Shown here: piece after piece, positions 62,165 to 64,000 of the stretch | Numbering within the stretch: position 1 is the first letter of the stretch | Layout: every line of letters starts with the position of its first letter | Source: Sepioteuthis lessoniana | Lineage: Eukaryota; Mollusca; Cephalopoda; Myopsida; Loliginidae | Direction of reading: 5' to 3' | DNA length: 64,000 nt | Assembly (NCBI GenBank): GCA_963585895.1 | Contig: OY757947.1 | Span: 39,004,122 to 39,068,121, forward strand | Notes under the pieces: model-generated | Databases searched by the model: none | What the model saw: the letters and a program-made list of their open reading frames with translations, nothing else | What the model was told of the DNA's origin: nothing | Program-made: the position numbers and the translations under genes

Positions 62165-62830
62165 CTGTTTAGATATTCTGATTCGGACCTGTGCTTGTTG
62201 TGTAAAAGTGATCGGGGTACCTTGCGCCATGTACTATCTGCATGTCCACAATCGCTTCAGATGTACATATGGCAACATAACAAGGTGTTAGATGTGGTCA
62301 TAGAGTTGTTAAGAGCACAATGTGAGACAGCAAACCTGCAACCTGTTACAGCCAAGGAACCCATAATTCAGTTTCTCAAGGAAGGTTAATGTCCTATGAG
62401 GAAACAAAAAAATCCCTATATGAAGCTACTGAATGGAGCTAGCAACTGGAAAGTTTCAGTGGATCTCAAGACATCTCTACAATTTCCAGTTCACATTAAT
62501 CAAACAGAAAAGAGGACAGACATTGTTGCATGGTCTGATTCAAAGAAGAGTGTCCTCTTCATAGAACTTACTGTTCTCTGGGAGGAAGCACATGAGCAGA
62601 AGAAAAATCGATACGAGACACTGTGTGCCAGCTGGGTAGAAAAGGTTGGATATGCCATGTGATTCCTTTTGAGGTTGGTTGTCATGGTTTTCTAGGACAC
62701 TCAGTCATTTCGTTTCTTTCAAAAGAGGAATCACTGGCCGTAGTTTAAAAGTTACCTCAAATTGTCTTTAGACCACAGCGCAATATGCATCAAGCTGGAT
62801 TTGGTTGAAAGCAAGAAGTTTTCAGCATGA
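62165..62830 (+). pseudogene. Retroelement C-terminal domain with CCHC finger and PD-(D/E)xK-like motif
   Basis: In one frame, 62165-62662 encodes CLLCKSDRGTLRHVLSACP (C-x2-C-x8-H-x4-C, read from LCLLC to SACP), a linker and then TDIVAWSDSKKSVLFIELTV. The last stretch has the D...E-x-T arrangement of restriction-like nuclease folds and is found in C-terminal parts of non-LTR retrotransposon proteins. A stop lies at 62387-62389. After a frameshift near 62660 the sequence GITGRSLKV, TAQYASSWIWLKARSFQHE continues to 62830. It is dead. It could instead be an unusual host gene remnant, but the stops and the shift argue against a live gene. Confidence 0.65.
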
Positions 62831-63235
62831 ATGAAATGCATGCGGAACCACCATTCCTGTGTGATTACGTAACATCAAGAAACGGTTACTGTAAACGCGT
62901 AATAACATCAATTCCCGAAAGTAAACGCGTTTTTAAAAATCACAAACTGCACACTAAAAATGAGGATGGACATCCAATGTAATCTCTACTCTTAATGATT
63001 TGGCATATATATATATACATATATAATTCTTTTAAATACCCTGCCTGGTAACACCCCCCGCCCCCCAAAAATGAGTGTTAGATAGGAATACTTAAAACCA
63101 TTTAACTGTGTGCAAACAAATGAGCTCTCAGAAATCTTTGCTGACGAGTCATATATATATATATGTATATAAATATATATCTACATATATATATATATGT
63201 GTTGGTGTGTGTATGTGTGTGTAGTTAGGTAGCAG
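62831..63235. other. Unassigned sequence with TA repeats
   Basis: (TA)n runs at 63007-63024 and 63152-63199, a C run at 63053-63066 and one unit of the AACCATTTAACTGTGTGCAA motif (reverse of the 41-bp minisatellite) at about 63097-63116. Confidence 0.6.
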
Positions 63236-63846
63236 TCATTCATTTAAACATGTTTCATTAAATAGTAAAGACAAATTTTGTCTGTATAATTTATTTAAGA
63301 TCCTTTCAAGTTTCCTGTTAAGTGTTTTGTTTTCAGGTTGGAATTGGTGGATGAATTTAACAAAATTGTCCCGAGCGCTTTCAGACCCTTCATAGGCCAT
63401 CATTAGGAGTTGCTTGCTTGTGTAAGGAGTGTTGTTTTTTTTTTGTTTGTTTTTTTTTTTAATGAATTTTGAAAGTTTTTTATAACATAACAAGAATATG
63501 CGAACGCAGAGTTGGATAAAAACTGAGTTGCTGATGAATTTAAAAACAAACGCTATCAACAGAAATAGAATACTAGCAAGGAATATGGAATATTTAAAAA
63601 AAAAAGATGCCAAAAGCATCTCAAAACATTGTCACTATTTTCAAAATTAATTCAATTGATTTTAGGTTTTTGTTTTTAAATGTAGGGCTTCTAGGGTCCA
63701 AAAACGCCCGTGACAATTTTAGTAAATTCATCTACCAATTCCAACCTGAAACTAAGACACTTATTAGGAAACTCGAAAGGACCTTAAATAAATTACACAG
63801 ACAAAATTTGTCTTTACTATTTAATAAAAAAGGCATAAGTGAATAA
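63236..63846. mobile_element. Inverted pair of retroelement N-terminal fragments
   Basis: The minus strand at 63236-63430 encodes SKQLLMMAYEGSESARDNFV, KFIHQFQPENKTLNRKLERI and LNKLYRQNLSLLFNETC. The plus strand at 63690-63843 encodes the same segment, NARDNFSKFIYQFQPETKTL, IRKLERTLNKLHRQNLSLLF. The arms of about 145 bp point away from each other around about 310 bp of A/T-rich spacer. The protein segment resembles the N-terminal part of Penelope-like reverse transcriptases as far as I can recall, which is weak support. Penelope-like elements often have inverted terminal copies. Confidence 0.5.
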
Positions 63847-64000
63847 GTTAGCCAACTGTAGTCAACAGTAACCCAAAGGCTCCCTTTTCAATAGCTACTA
63901 CCCCAAGTTGTAGGGGACAGCGCAACCCCTTTCCCAGGATTGCTCTAGTTAAACTTGATCCATACTTTACATTTTTTGAGTTTATGATATTGAACGCCAG
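63847..64000 (-). mobile_element. SINE2, cut by the window end
   Basis: Tail AAGTTAGCCAACTG, GGCTCCCTTTTCAATAGCTA, then a diverged body. The head would lie to the right; 63975-64000 no longer follows SINE2 closely. Confidence 0.8.

Overview
This is animal nuclear DNA, AT-rich and built almost entirely of repeats and mobile-element remains. I find no host protein-coding gene that I can support. The mix (tRNA-headed SINEs, several Tc1/mariner families, two LINE families, solo LTRs, long minisatellites) suggests an invertebrate, perhaps a lophotrochozoan such as a cephalopod mollusc. That assignment is inference from the repeat repertoire and is weak.

Working names used below. SINE1, SINE2, SINE3, SINE4 and SINE-B are short elements with a tRNA-like head (A and B boxes). 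Family A is a 430-700 bp non-coding dispersed element that shares its end module with the SINE-B tail. Family E is a roughly 250-320 bp repeat with CCAAT and TATA motifs. LINE-R is a retrotransposon with a YADD reverse transcriptase and an (ATG)n 3' tail. LINE-C is a second non-LTR retrotransposon with a YMDD-type motif and a C-terminal zinc finger. M1, M2 and M3 are mariner-like families.

Layout. 1-4.05 kb: 73-bp satellite, cut by a family A copy near its edge. 4.2-10 kb: a 5S rRNA-like trimer, SINEs, a LINE-R fragment and a SINE4 that carries a complete hammerhead ribozyme fold (6970-7012). 10.1-14.0 kb: family A, then a 132-bp satellite made of tandem SINE3. 14.3-18.6 kb: a 4.3-kb polypurine tract. 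19-23.6 kb: SINEs, family E, family A, minisatellites and LINE-C and M2 fragments. 23.64-25.21 kb: an almost intact Tc1 transposon with one internal stop. 25-30 kb: microsatellites, two minisatellites and nested SINEs. 30-38 kb: family A, a Ty3/gypsy integrase remnant with an LTR, M2, and three LINE-R copies each interrupted by a later element. 38-48 kb: M1 deletion derivatives, SINE-tail arrays, LINE-C with a solo LTR in its catalytic region, and LINE-R. 48-64 kb: foldback elements, a twin-primed LINE-R flanked by a 140-bp direct repeat, short solo-LTR candidates, further SINEs, and retroelement protein fragments at 62.2 and 63.2-63.8 kb.

The elements interact mainly by nesting. Many insertions can be dated relative to each other because target-site duplications are visible (for example SINE1 into SINE2, SINE1 and M1 into family A, family A into LINE-R). 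The most unusual items are the hammerhead-bearing SINE4, the conversion of SINE3 into a satellite, the shared insertion site of SINE1 inside SINE2, and the long target-site duplication around an inverted LINE-R.
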